A DNA stretch of 8,171 nucleotides from Smithella sp. ME-1 (GTDB taxonomy: Bacteria > Desulfobacterota > Syntrophia > Syntrophales > Smithellaceae): positions 1 to 8,171 of the forward strand of contig AWGX01000845.1 of the NCBI GenBank assembly GCA_000495415.1, read 5' to 3'. Below the pieces are notes generated by a model that saw only the letters and a program-made list of their open reading frames with translations, ran no database searches and was not told the origin of the DNA. How positions within the stretch are numbered: position 1 is the stretch's first letter; each line of letters starts with the position of its first letter. The translations under genes were made by a program, and so were the position numbers. Below, one piece after another: positions 1-7,116 of this stretch.

Positions 1-103
1 GGCATAGAATATCCTCCTTGCCGTAAAGTGTAAACCATGTCCCCGGTTCGTTTTGTAAACTATCTTACCAGTTTGTACCGTCCCTGGTCTCCGGGTTTTC
101 TGT
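1..103 (-). mobile_element. Probable insertion-sequence end with ~25-bp terminal repeats
   Basis: Two imperfect direct copies of a 25-bp unit lie side by side at 29-53 and 54-78, both beginning TGTAAAC and agreeing at about 17 of 25 positions. A third, more degenerate copy follows at about 79-103, where GTCTCCGG matches GTCCCCGG of the first copy. Immediately inside, on the minus strand, are a strong ribosome binding site and an ATG reading out of the window. Spaced degenerate repeats between an element's tip and its transposase start are typical of multi-site transposase-binding ends, such as those of the IS21 group and some integrase-core elements. The family assignment is inference, since none of the transposase is visible. 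The exact tip cannot be fixed; it lies somewhere between about 78 and 133, just past the stop codon of the recombinase gene. Confidence 0.45.
3..19 (-). promoter_or_regulatory. Ribosome binding site and start codon of a gene leaving the window
   Basis: Read on the minus strand, AAGGAGG (13-19) is followed by a 7-base spacer and an ATG at 5-3, the first codon of a gene of which only five bases are in the window. Such a strong and well-spaced site is unlikely to be accidental. Its place directly behind the terminal repeats suggests that the gene is the transposase of the insertion sequence. Confidence 0.5.
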
Positions 104-133
104 TTTTGGTATTTTTATAAAGTCCCGAAAAAT

Positions 134-769
134 TTATGATAAAGTTTTTCCATTACGAGCACGAGGAATACCACGCATTTTCATCCAATGATTGAGATTT
201 ACCTCGGAAGTCCCGTGCATTGCCGCTACCCGTCGTTGAGGAACCCCAAGTCTCAGTAGTTCTTTAATGTCATCACTCTTTTTATCAAGCTTTGATTTGC
301 CGGGTCCTTTGGGTCTTCCGAGAATCACCCCTTGAGCTTTCTTGGTAGCTAAGGCGCTCTTTGTTCTTTGTGAAATCAGGTCACGTTCGATTTCAGAAGC
401 CATTGCCAGTACCATTGCCATGATTTTGCTCTGAAGGCTTCCATCAAGACACCAGCTTCCTTTAGCTGCATAAACATGTATACCATTTCTCGCGCACGTC
501 GCTAGAATCTCCATAATCTCAAGCATAGATCTACCTAACCGTGACATTTCCGCCACGATCAAATTATCGCCTTTGTTTAGATCATTAAGGACTGTGGCAA
601 TTGATCTTTCACGCCACGCTTTTCGACCAGAGACGACTTCATCAACCATTGTAACCTTTCCCAAATCCTTTTCGTTGGCCAGCTTGAGAATTTCCAAGCG
701 CTGATTTTCTACATCTTGAACGTCGCTGCTAACTCTTACATAAGCTACAGTTTTACCTTTTGATTCCAT
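134..769 (-). CDS. Serine recombinase (resolvase/DNA invertase family)
   Basis: This 211-residue protein is a complete small serine recombinase, an enzyme that cuts and rejoins DNA at paired sites through a covalent serine-DNA link. The N-terminal motif YVRVSS carries Arg12 and the catalytic Ser14. EMSRLGRS contributes the conserved arginines Arg77 and Arg80. The long E-helix ASEIERDLISQRT lies at 124-136. The GRPKG linker (151-155) leads to a C-terminal helix-turn-helix at about 167-198. Length and order match the Pin/Tn3-resolvase/Mpi-type group (usually 180-210 residues), and no catalytic residue seems to be missing. The start is supported by AAGGAG at 776-781, six bases ahead of the ATG. 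The gene is separated from the defence operon by 645 bp and has its own likely promoter. Whether it is a transposon resolvase, an invertase or part of an integrative element cannot be told from the protein alone. The direct neighbourhood of an IS end suggests a mobile-DNA hot spot. Confidence 0.93.
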   Translation of the reverse strand: MESKGKTVAYVRVSSDVQDVENQRLEILKLANEKDLGKVTMVDEVVSGRKAWRERSIATVLNDLNKGDNLIVAEMSRLGRSMLEIMEILATCARNGIHVYAAKGSWCLDGSLQSKIMAMVLAMASEIERDLISQRTKSALATKKAQGVILGRPKGPGKSKLDKKSDDIKELLRLGVPQRRVAAMHGTSEVNLNHWMKMRGIPRARNGKTLS

Positions 770-775
770 GGCTAA

Positions 776-781
776 CTCCTT
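776..781 (-). promoter_or_regulatory. Ribosome binding site of the serine recombinase
   Basis: Minus-strand AAGGAG with a six-base spacer to the ATG at 769-767. It decides the start, because no other in-frame start upstream has comparable support. Confidence 0.8.
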
Positions 782-812
782 AACTTTAATATAAACCTAT
801 TATTTGGCTTAT

Positions 813-841
813 TATTTAAAATAATATTATAAACATGTCAA
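813..841 (-). promoter_or_regulatory. Probable sigma-70-type promoter of the serine recombinase
   Basis: On the minus strand a perfect -35 box TTGACA (836-841) is followed after 17 bases by TAAATA (813-818), or after 16 bases by TTAAAT (814-819), as -10 box. The leader from there to the start codon is about 40 bases. The surrounding sequence is very AT-rich, so the -10 assignment is less certain than the -35. Confidence 0.55.
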
Positions 842-1094
842 GTATATTCTTTATAAATTAATTATAATTAAAAATGTTCGTTTTTGTTTTTAATAAGACC
901 CCTTCATTATTATATATAGCTGCCAGATGAGATGAATAATAAATATAAATATAGACCTTTAAACAATAAGAATAGTTAATGATTTGTGTATGTTAGGCTA
1001 TTCCCTTCGCCCCGTCCTGCCTTCTTGATATTACCGTCCAGATTTATGAACTCATGATGAATAAACAACAGAGTGGAAAGAAAAAAAGTTGAAT

Positions 1095-1148
1095 TTATGA
1101 ATAAAAAATCAAAAAATGTTTGCTCAGATATCATCATTTTATTCATAA
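1095..1148. repeat. AT-rich 12-bp inverted repeat
   Basis: TTATGAATAAAA at 1095-1106 is repeated exactly in inverse orientation as TTTTATTCATAA at 1137-1148, with a 30-base spacer. Allowing one bulged T extends the pairing by two more bases on each arm. It may be a protein-binding site or a weak hairpin. With no GC in the stem apart from one pair it is a poor candidate for an intrinsic terminator. Confidence 0.5.
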
Positions 1149-1172
1149 TTAAGATGAAGGCGTAACCAGACT

Positions 1173-1190
1173 GACACTTATGACACTTTC
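1173..1190. repeat. Tandem 9-bp repeat, with one distant inverted copy
   Basis: TGACACTTA is followed directly by TGACACTTT (8 of 9 identical). The ten bases ATGACACTTT (1180-1189) recur in inverse orientation at 1376-1385. Paired short motifs like this could be binding half-sites, for example for the neighbouring recombinase, but the motif is short and chance is a real alternative in this AT-rich stretch. Confidence 0.35.
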
Positions 1191-1414
1191 TTCCCTTTTA
1201 ATTTTTATTTCATAACATGATCTTAGATTCATGTGTCCGCGATAAGAATGTATGATAAAATAATAAATAGAAGAAAAACTGTCAGAAACGTCAGCCTTTC
1301 ATGGTATTTTTACACGCAATATAATTGAACTAGTCGATAATATTGAAGATGCGGGAGGGGAGCAGGGGATCACGAAAAGTGTCATTCAGAAATACAAATG
1401 TAGCCGAGCATCTA

Positions 1415-3487
1415 TTATTTTAGGTCATCCAAAAACTCAGATGGCGAATCGCCGCTGGTAATCAGCAGGTTTTCCCGTGCGCGGGTACAAGCGACGTAAA
1501 GCAGATGACGCTCTGTGTTGTAAACCTCTTCTAGTTCAGCATCGTCTCCGGCCATTTCAATGCGTTGCTGAAGGGGCACGATTTCATCGTCACAAGCCAT
1601 TACACAGACAGCACGAAATTCCAGCCCCTTAGCCAGGTGCATCGTGCTGATTGAAACATGACCACTGGTTGTTTCAACCTTTTCATCCAGAATGCCATAC
1701 GGAACTTTCGATTTTTCAATAGCAGCTTGTGCTCGCGGCAGTTGAGCTGCGCTTCGGACAAATACACCGATTTCATGCGGCAATATGCCCTTACCGTTTT
1801 GTTCCTTAATCCATTTACCTACCGCATCTATTTCTTTTTTCTGCGAGTTATAAACCATGATTGCCGGTTTCTGCCCGTTAAAAACAGAAACGATGCCGCG
1901 CCGCTCTTCAACATTACCATCAACATCCGTTATTTCCTTACCTAAAAGCCGGTCGGCCTGCATACGAATTTGATGAGATGTTCTGTAATTGATTCTTAAA
2001 GTGCGTGAGCGTCCCCTGATGTCTACGCCCAGCGATTTCCAGGAAAAAGGCTGTTGGAAAATTCTTTGCCCTAAATCACCAGCAAAGAAAAGTCCGTTCT
2101 TACGACCGGAACCCAGGGCAGCAAGAAACTGCAACTGCGCTATGCTCACATCCTGCGCTTCATCAACAACAACATAATCAAAGGGCAGTTTTTTGCTTTT
2201 GGCGAAGTGCGCTGTCAGCTTTGTAAAAATTTCCGCATAGGTTAATAGCTTCTTTGCTTGAAGCTTCGTGCGGACTTTCTCAAAAATTGACCAGAGAATG
2301 ATTCTCTGCTTTTCCGGCAATCTTGATTTGCGCCCCAATCGTTTGGCATCGCGATATTCTTCCCAGGAATTCAGTTGCCAGGCATCCACTACATCCTTCC
2401 ATTCAGTAATTAAAAAAGATAGCGGGAATTTATGATCGGGTACATCCACCGATGCTTCTTTCATAATTTTTGCAATATCCGTATCTGATGCGATACGGGT
2501 TCGTCCATATTTAGCTTCATAAAGTCTTAAACCGATTTCATTCAAGGCAATACATTCCAGCCGTTCGCCAACTCTCGGCGTGTTGCTGATCAGGCGTCTC
2601 ATTCTGATACGTAAAGCATTGGCCAAAGTAGTAGAAAATGTCGTAAGAAGGACACGGGCATCGGGATTGGAGCGCGATAAAAAGACGGCCCTGTGCAGGG
2701 CAACGATTGTTTTGCCCGTGCCTGCTGAACCGGAAACTCTTGTCGGCCCGCCATAATCTTTTTCCACCATTTGCCTTTGCGCCGGATGAAGAAAAATCAT
2801 CCATTTTTCCCATGGGAAATCCAAAGCGCGTTCCAGTTCTTCGATATTCTGCATCGTGCGGAAACGACGTTCGGCATCCGGATGCTTGAATGGATCAGAA
2901 CCGGCAACAGCAGGAGGAATTATTTGCGGTTGAGTTCCTGTGGCCAAACACAAAAGCGCTTCCGCCGCTTCACCCGGCAGATGGTCGGCCAGTTCCAGAA
3001 TGGTGTCTTCGTTTGCCTTGCGCACATCATCAAGCCACTCAGGAGGTACACCGTATTGCAGCAGTTCCTCATCAGAGCAATTTTCAAATAACAGTGGCTT
3101 TATTGTCGCAACCGGTTTTTGCGCTTCTTTGTATTGTGGAATGATTATTTCTTTGACGGTTTCCCGAATCTCCACAAGTTGCGCTGCACCCGTCTGGGGA
3201 TGTGTTTCCAGTTTGCGGCTTTCAGCCCATTGATATGCGTTATTGTGATGGCCGACATAACACAAAAGAAGACTGTCTTCTGTTTTATGAACAATCAGAC
3301 GTAAATCGCTGCTTACACGTACAGACCAGAAACGCTTATCCTTTGCCTTTTCCAGCTTATGCAACTGCATTCCCGGATTGGCCGGATTCATTTGAAGATC
3401 AAAAGCGGTCGTCTTTACGGACTTCTGTTCTTCATTTGTCAGCTTTGATAAACTATCGGTAAATGTATAAGCTATGCGGAAATTCAT
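1415..3487 (-). CDS. UvrD/Rep-family superfamily 1 helicase with N-terminal RelE-like domain
   Basis: This 690-residue protein is an ATP-dependent DNA helicase of the UvrD/PcrA kind, joined to a small N-terminal domain. Residues 1-90 resemble the RelE/YafQ toxin fold, including the stretch around RFWSVRVSSDLRLIVHK (52-68). After a linker the helicase motifs follow in order: Q-motif region LHPAQRQ (233-239), Walker A GSAGTGKT (253-260), motif II VVVDEAQD (439-446), motif III GDLGQRIF (470-477), motif IV NYRTSHQI (500-507), motif V STMHLAKGLEF (614-624) and motif VI YVACTRAREN (664-673). It ends shortly after motif VI and shows no attached nuclease domain. RelE-UvrD fusions are a recurring family near restriction and defence genes. 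The fused domain may act as a nucleic-acid-binding or regulatory module and not as a toxin; that is inference. The gene starts 37 bp after HerA without an obvious ribosome binding site. An in-frame stop 12 bases upstream of the ATG limits the start. It is the last gene of the operon. Confidence 0.9.
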   Translation of the reverse strand: MNFRIAYTFTDSLSKLTNEEQKSVKTTAFDLQMNPANPGMQLHKLEKAKDKRFWSVRVSSDLRLIVHKTEDSLLLCYVGHHNNAYQWAESRKLETHPQTGAAQLVEIRETVKEIIIPQYKEAQKPVATIKPLLFENCSDEELLQYGVPPEWLDDVRKANEDTILELADHLPGEAAEALLCLATGTQPQIIPPAVAGSDPFKHPDAERRFRTMQNIEELERALDFPWEKWMIFLHPAQRQMVEKDYGGPTRVSGSAGTGKTIVALHRAVFLSRSNPDARVLLTTFSTTLANALRIRMRRLISNTPRVGERLECIALNEIGLRLYEAKYGRTRIASDTDIAKIMKEASVDVPDHKFPLSFLITEWKDVVDAWQLNSWEEYRDAKRLGRKSRLPEKQRIILWSIFEKVRTKLQAKKLLTYAEIFTKLTAHFAKSKKLPFDYVVVDEAQDVSIAQLQFLAALGSGRKNGLFFAGDLGQRIFQQPFSWKSLGVDIRGRSRTLRINYRTSHQIRMQADRLLGKEITDVDGNVEERRGIVSVFNGQKPAIMVYNSQKKEIDAVGKWIKEQNGKGILPHEIGVFVRSAAQLPRAQAAIEKSKVPYGILDEKVETTSGHVSISTMHLAKGLEFRAVCVMACDDEIVPLQQRIEMAGDDAELEEVYNTERHLLYVACTRARENLLITSGDSPSEFLDDLK

Positions 3488-3524
3488 AATTACACTATTT
3501 TAGAAACATATCTTGCAAGGGACT

Positions 3525-5678
3525 TTAAAATGGCACATCATCATCGGGCATTTCTTGTAGAAGATTTTCCGTTTTAGTATCGTTACCTTCGATGACATTA
3601 CTTTTACCTTGCCAATCATCTACAACAGGTTTCCAATCTATTGTCCGTTTCATGATATTATCTTCATCGTCGCAACCTGTCCAGACATTCCAAAAATCTG
3701 GATCATCAGAATGTGGCTGCTGAGATTTTGGTAGATCATCCATTTTCAGCAGCACGGGCAGTTCTGACGCCCAACCGAGAAGAATCGCATACTGCGATGG
3801 GAGAGATGGAAGTTCACGAAGAAGTCCACGCAGATTATCAGGTACCAGTCTATGCACCAATTCCTGGTCACGGTCGTTGCTAATACGATGTAGCAAAAAA
3901 GTATTGCATTGCGAAAGCACTGTTGGCGAAAGTTCAGAAGGACGTTGGGATGATAGTACTAAACCGAGCCCATATTTTCGACCTTCACGAGCAATGCGTT
4001 CAAATACCTGACAGCAAATAGTAGCGGCATCGTAATTTTCTATATCGTCCTTATATCTCTTAATGAAAGTATGAGCCTCCTCCATTACAATCACTGTCGG
4101 CAATGTAACCAGATTGAGTTTTCTATATCGCTGCAGCGCTTCGAAAATCATACGAGCAGTAACCGCAGTAACAACATGTATTATCTCTGAAGGAACCAAT
4201 GATAGATCTATAACAGCTAAGCAGCCGTTTTCAGATTGATCAGCACCAACATAATCTATCAACCATTTTTCTAGAGTGATATCTACACAATCTCCAATAA
4301 CTGCATTCATCTGTTTGTCTGCTAGAAGACTTCTAAGCCTAATCAGAAGTGTTTCAACATTTTCTGAGACATTCATCATTTCTGCCGTAGCTTCAACACA
4401 TCGCAGGAGATTATCACCTGTAAAAGGGCGTGGCACATCAGCATCTACTGATTCAATATCCGACTCACTGCCACCAAAGATCGAATGTGCTTGACTTGCA
4501 GTCTCAAGTAAATTGTCAATATCTTGTCGAGTGAAGTCATAATGTGCATAATTAGCGCGCCGTGGCCGACAGAGATTTTCGATGGCGTCCACTAAAGCTT
4601 GAAGTTTATTAAGCTCTTCACCAGATAGGCCGGAAAGTTCAGGCTCAACACCCTGCTTCCATTTTTCAAGCTTTTCCCAAAATGATTTCGGCTTCGGAAA
4701 AGCACCCCACGGGCTTCCAGAATTTTTTTCCATTCGAATAGTCGTGACCATAGTTCTGAGAAAACGACGTAGCTCGTGATTCACACTTTCGGGAGGCTCG
4801 ATCTGTTGATCGCGTAAGAATCGCAGTGATTGCACGAGTGTTGGTTTTTGTGTTTTAGCACTTGCCTGAGTAAACGACACCCACTCTGCACTGTTCCAAA
4901 ACCAAAGTGGCACATGAAGGGCAAGTTCACCTACTTCAGGACTAACCCTAAAGATTCGTGTTTTTAAGCTCAAATCTGTTCCGCTAAAAGCACGTGAATA
5001 TTCACCATTGGGGTCCAGAATAATAAAGCGGGCATTAGGATTGTCTTTGGTTTTATCTTTGACGTTTGTTCTTGCGGTTTCAAGTGACCAACGGATTAAG
5101 CCAGCGACTGAACAGGATTTGCCACTGCCAGTGTTACCAAGAACGGCAAGATGCCGTCCAAATAAACGATCAGGGTCAATTCTTACCACAGCGTTTCCCG
5201 CAAGTGGGCTAATGCCAATGCGGACTCTCTGACGTTCACCTGATTCAACTATAGAACGGAGTTGCTTTTCAGTGGGCAGCAAAACGGCTGCTCCGACTGA
5301 CGGAAGCGCATCAGCGCCGCGTCGAAAATTGTAAGACTCATCAGTTCCATATTGCTTACGCAACGTACCGATTGGATTCAGGCTCATCTTCCTTAATGGA
5401 TATGGTAAGTCGACTAGGCCAAAATCCTGGACACCACGGCGTTTGGGAAATGCTGAACGTTCAATTGTTAGCCATTCAATCTGTCCGACAAGGTAGCCAT
5501 CATCGACAGGTATTAGTACATAGCTGTTCACCCGAGGAAAAGGGCGTGCACCACCCGCATTAAGAGCAACCGATTCAGGTGCCTCTATATCTAACATCAC
5601 CTTCACTTCGTCCGGTGAAATGAAATCCACTGAACCGATACGCAAACTTTCTGCATGGGCGAAGGGCGTATGCCTCAT
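3525..5678 (-). CDS. herA: HerA/FtsK-type DNA-translocase ATPase (DUF87), partner of SIR2
   Basis: This 717-residue protein is a HerA-type ATPase, expected to form a hexameric ring that moves along or grips double-stranded DNA. Residues 1 to about 165 form a beta-rich region consistent with the HAS-barrel domain of HerA proteins. Walker A is GNTGSGKS (181-188), and the HerA signature LDPNGEY follows at 221-227. Walker B is VIVMEEAH (529-536), with Glu533/Glu534, and the sensor-like motif LSSQRPSELSPTVLSQCN lies at 575-592. Between Walker A and B a long helical, charged insertion (about 260-480) separates the motifs. The C-terminal tail (about 650-717) is acidic and looks disordered. The protein is longer than archaeal HerA (about 500 residues). 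There is no NurA nuclease next to it; its partner is the SIR2 gene, whose stop overlaps its ATG by four bases (ATGA, 5675-5678), so the two are probably made together in a fixed ratio. AAGGGGG at 5685-5691 can serve as its ribosome binding site. The pairing points to a SIR2-HerA (Nezha-like) anti-phage complex. Confidence 0.9.
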   Translation of the reverse strand: MRHTPFAHAESLRIGSVDFISPDEVKVMLDIEAPESVALNAGGARPFPRVNSYVLIPVDDGYLVGQIEWLTIERSAFPKRRGVQDFGLVDLPYPLRKMSLNPIGTLRKQYGTDESYNFRRGADALPSVGAAVLLPTEKQLRSIVESGERQRVRIGISPLAGNAVVRIDPDRLFGRHLAVLGNTGSGKSCSVAGLIRWSLETARTNVKDKTKDNPNARFIILDPNGEYSRAFSGTDLSLKTRIFRVSPEVGELALHVPLWFWNSAEWVSFTQASAKTQKPTLVQSLRFLRDQQIEPPESVNHELRRFLRTMVTTIRMEKNSGSPWGAFPKPKSFWEKLEKWKQGVEPELSGLSGEELNKLQALVDAIENLCRPRRANYAHYDFTRQDIDNLLETASQAHSIFGGSESDIESVDADVPRPFTGDNLLRCVEATAEMMNVSENVETLLIRLRSLLADKQMNAVIGDCVDITLEKWLIDYVGADQSENGCLAVIDLSLVPSEIIHVVTAVTARMIFEALQRYRKLNLVTLPTVIVMEEAHTFIKRYKDDIENYDAATICCQVFERIAREGRKYGLGLVLSSQRPSELSPTVLSQCNTFLLHRISNDRDQELVHRLVPDNLRGLLRELPSLPSQYAILLGWASELPVLLKMDDLPKSQQPHSDDPDFWNVWTGCDDEDNIMKRTIDWKPVVDDWQGKSNVIEGNDTKTENLLQEMPDDDVPF

Positions 5679-7102
5679 ACGTCGCCCCCTTCTCCAGTTG
5701 TAGCAGTACCCATAGGATCATGAGATTCGCTCTGTTTCGTTACAAAACGAGCCTTGAGCAACTCGGCCATTCGGAACGTTGTGCGATCAATGGCAGGCTT
5801 CGGCAGGTAGTTGTCGACAAGCGATTGAAGCTCACCGATATGGTTTCCAATCAGCAGACTGATCTGAGCTGGTCTCCCTAGACTTTCGTATGTTTGAATA
5901 ATACGATTCAGAGGATCGTCGTAAGACATGACAACAAGATGGGTGGAAGGAATGGTGAGCATGTCCCCAATAACGCGGTTAATATGTTCGTCACCAAAGC
6001 TGTATCCAAAAGCTATTAATGTGTGGTTTGGACGGCACGCTGCAGCGGCAAAATCTCGAAACAGCTCTACATAAGGATAAAAAGCCGTTTCGCGATCTTT
6101 TGCAGCATTAGGATAGACAATTAACTGCATGGAGTTAGCTTCCTTTATTCCAGATGCAGCAATATAAGGTTGTATGCTGTCAGCACCAAAGGGAAAAGCA
6201 ATCCGACGAATGCTTTGCATACAGTCCACCCAATCCACGGATCCGTGCAGTTTAGTAAATCGTGCCACACCTTCAAGATATCGAGGCTCACCGCGCATTC
6301 CAGGCGGGTTGTAGTGCATATCTAGATCAAGGCGAGAGGAACGGAAGATAGGAGATAGTGTGCCGACGAAACGATCTAACAAGTGCATCCCTGCTGCTTC
6401 CGCACCAGCTTCAATAAATCGATCATAGTTGGTCGTAAAAATGTTCAGGCGATCGCGAGTACCAGTACGACTAGCAAAACTCATCATAAAGCTGACGAGA
6501 TAATTGAAAGCTTGTTCACGCTTTGCCACATCGGCATTGATCAAATTTCTCTCACCTTTGAAAACAGAGTTTGAGAAAAATGTAAGTACGTTAGTCAACG
6601 TCTTCCTAAGCGTATCCGCTTGTTTTTTTATTCTTTTATTGCTTGAACCAAGAATTTCTAAACCACGTAGAAGTTCATTGGCAACATGAATCTGATCTTC
6701 AATATTACCTTCACCACGTCCGCATTTCTTGGCCGATCTCTTTGCCTCCGCATTTATCACATCACTGAATTTACCAAAATCACCACAATCCATTCCCGGA
6801 AGTGCCGCATCTGTCGCAAGGCGATGGACTGCATGAGTTAAACCGGAACCTAATAGTAAAGAAAGGTGTTCTGACTGACATAATGCCGTTAGCCAAGGCT
6901 CGATGCGTGGTCGTAGTTTATCCGGCCCAAATGGGTCACCCTGCTTTACCCAAAAACAGTCGACATCTTCATCCAAGATGAACTTCTTTGATATATCTTC
7001 AGAAGTAGTATCGGTAGTAAAAGAAATTGGTTTAATATCATCTCGTGTTTTTATGATATTTTTACAATGATCATCACCCACTTCATTAGCTGCGTCACTC
7101 AT
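5675..7102 (-). CDS. SIR2-like protein, predicted NADase effector of a SIR2-HerA system
   Basis: This 475-residue protein carries a SIR2-type Rossmann fold of the kind found in bacterial defence systems, where the domain usually hydrolyses NAD+ instead of deacetylating proteins. The NAD-binding motif is LLLGSGLTHA (82-91). TTNYD (223-227) holds the predicted catalytic Asn225. KLHGSVDW (284-291) holds the predicted catalytic His286. GYSFGDEHIN (366-375) is the late motif characteristic of these SIR2-like proteins. Residues 1-70 form a polar N-terminal extension, and residues 110-215 form a helical, charged insert between the first two motifs. No signal peptide or membrane segment is seen, so it is cytoplasmic. 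Its ribosome binding site overlaps the stop codon of the methylase gene, and its own stop overlaps the HerA start. In known SIR2-HerA systems the SIR2 protein depletes NAD+ during phage infection and the cell stops growth or dies. That activity is inferred here from intact motifs and the HerA neighbour. Confidence 0.88.
   Translation of the reverse strand: MSDAANEVGDDHCKNIIKTRDDIKPISFTTDTTSEDISKKFILDEDVDCFWVKQGDPFGPDKLRPRIEPWLTALCQSEHLSLLLGSGLTHAVHRLATDAALPGMDCGDFGKFSDVINAEAKRSAKKCGRGEGNIEDQIHVANELLRGLEILGSSNKRIKKQADTLRKTLTNVLTFFSNSVFKGERNLINADVAKREQAFNYLVSFMMSFASRTGTRDRLNIFTTNYDRFIEAGAEAAGMHLLDRFVGTLSPIFRSSRLDLDMHYNPPGMRGEPRYLEGVARFTKLHGSVDWVDCMQSIRRIAFPFGADSIQPYIAASGIKEANSMQLIVYPNAAKDRETAFYPYVELFRDFAAAACRPNHTLIAFGYSFGDEHINRVIGDMLTIPSTHLVVMSYDDPLNRIIQTYESLGRPAQISLLIGNHIGELQSLVDNYLPKPAIDRTTFRMAELLKARFVTKQSESHDPMGTATTGEGGDV
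5685..5691 (-). promoter_or_regulatory. Likely ribosome binding site of herA inside the SIR2 gene
   Basis: Minus-strand AAGGGGG with a six-base spacer to the herA ATG. It lies within the last codons of the SIR2 gene, next to the ATGA overlap, and supports the chosen start. Confidence 0.55.
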
Positions 7103-7107
7103 TTTAT

Positions 7108-7116
7108 CTCTCCTTA
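7108..7116 (-). promoter_or_regulatory. SIR2 ribosome binding site fused with the methylase stop codon
   Basis: The minus-strand sequence TAAGGAGAG contains the methylase stop TAA (7116-7114) and the ribosome binding site AAGGAGAG (7115-7108), followed by seven bases (counted from AGGAG) and the SIR2 ATG at 7102-7100. Ribosomes finishing the methylase end exactly on the site used to start SIR2, which favours translational coupling and shows that the two genes share a transcript. Confidence 0.75.

Larger units (their letters stand above)
842..1414. other. AT-rich intergenic stretch without a convincing gene
   Basis: Between the recombinase promoter and the end of the helicase gene I find no reading frame with a start codon, a ribosome binding site and protein-like content. 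No tRNA-like or rRNA-like sequence is visible, and no GC-rich hairpin followed by a T-run marks the end of the operon. The stretch does hold an AT-rich inverted repeat (1095-1148), a tandem 9-bp repeat (1173-1190), and two locally less AT-rich patches (about 990-1040 and 1345-1410). The patches could be decayed coding remnants: the plus-strand frame from 1267 stays open for about 64 codons but has no ATG near its beginning. Confidence 0.6.

Noticed and set aside
986..1078. Minus-strand open stretch with a lysine/glycine-rich reading and a less AT-rich patch at 1000-1040
   Set aside because: No start codon or ribosome binding site is present, and I do not recognise any family in it. It is too short to call a pseudogene.
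1055..1093. Tiny plus-strand ORF beginning ATGATG with a basic end
   Set aside because: It has about 12 codons and no ribosome binding site, in an AT-rich stretch where such ORFs arise by chance.
1279..1296. Repeated TCAG/GTCAG words that looked like an operon terminator hairpin followed by T-rich sequence
   Set aside because: The words are direct and not inverted repeats, so no stable stem forms. No GC-rich stem with a T-run is present after the helicase stop.
842..1414. CRISPR array or tRNA in the gene-free stretch
   Set aside because: There are no regularly spaced repeats of 20-40 bp and no cloverleaf-like sequence.
1267..1459. Open plus-strand frame of about 64 codons with partly protein-like composition
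   Set aside because: It has no ATG near its beginning and no ribosome binding site, and its last part runs over the end of the helicase gene on the other strand. At most it is a decayed remnant.
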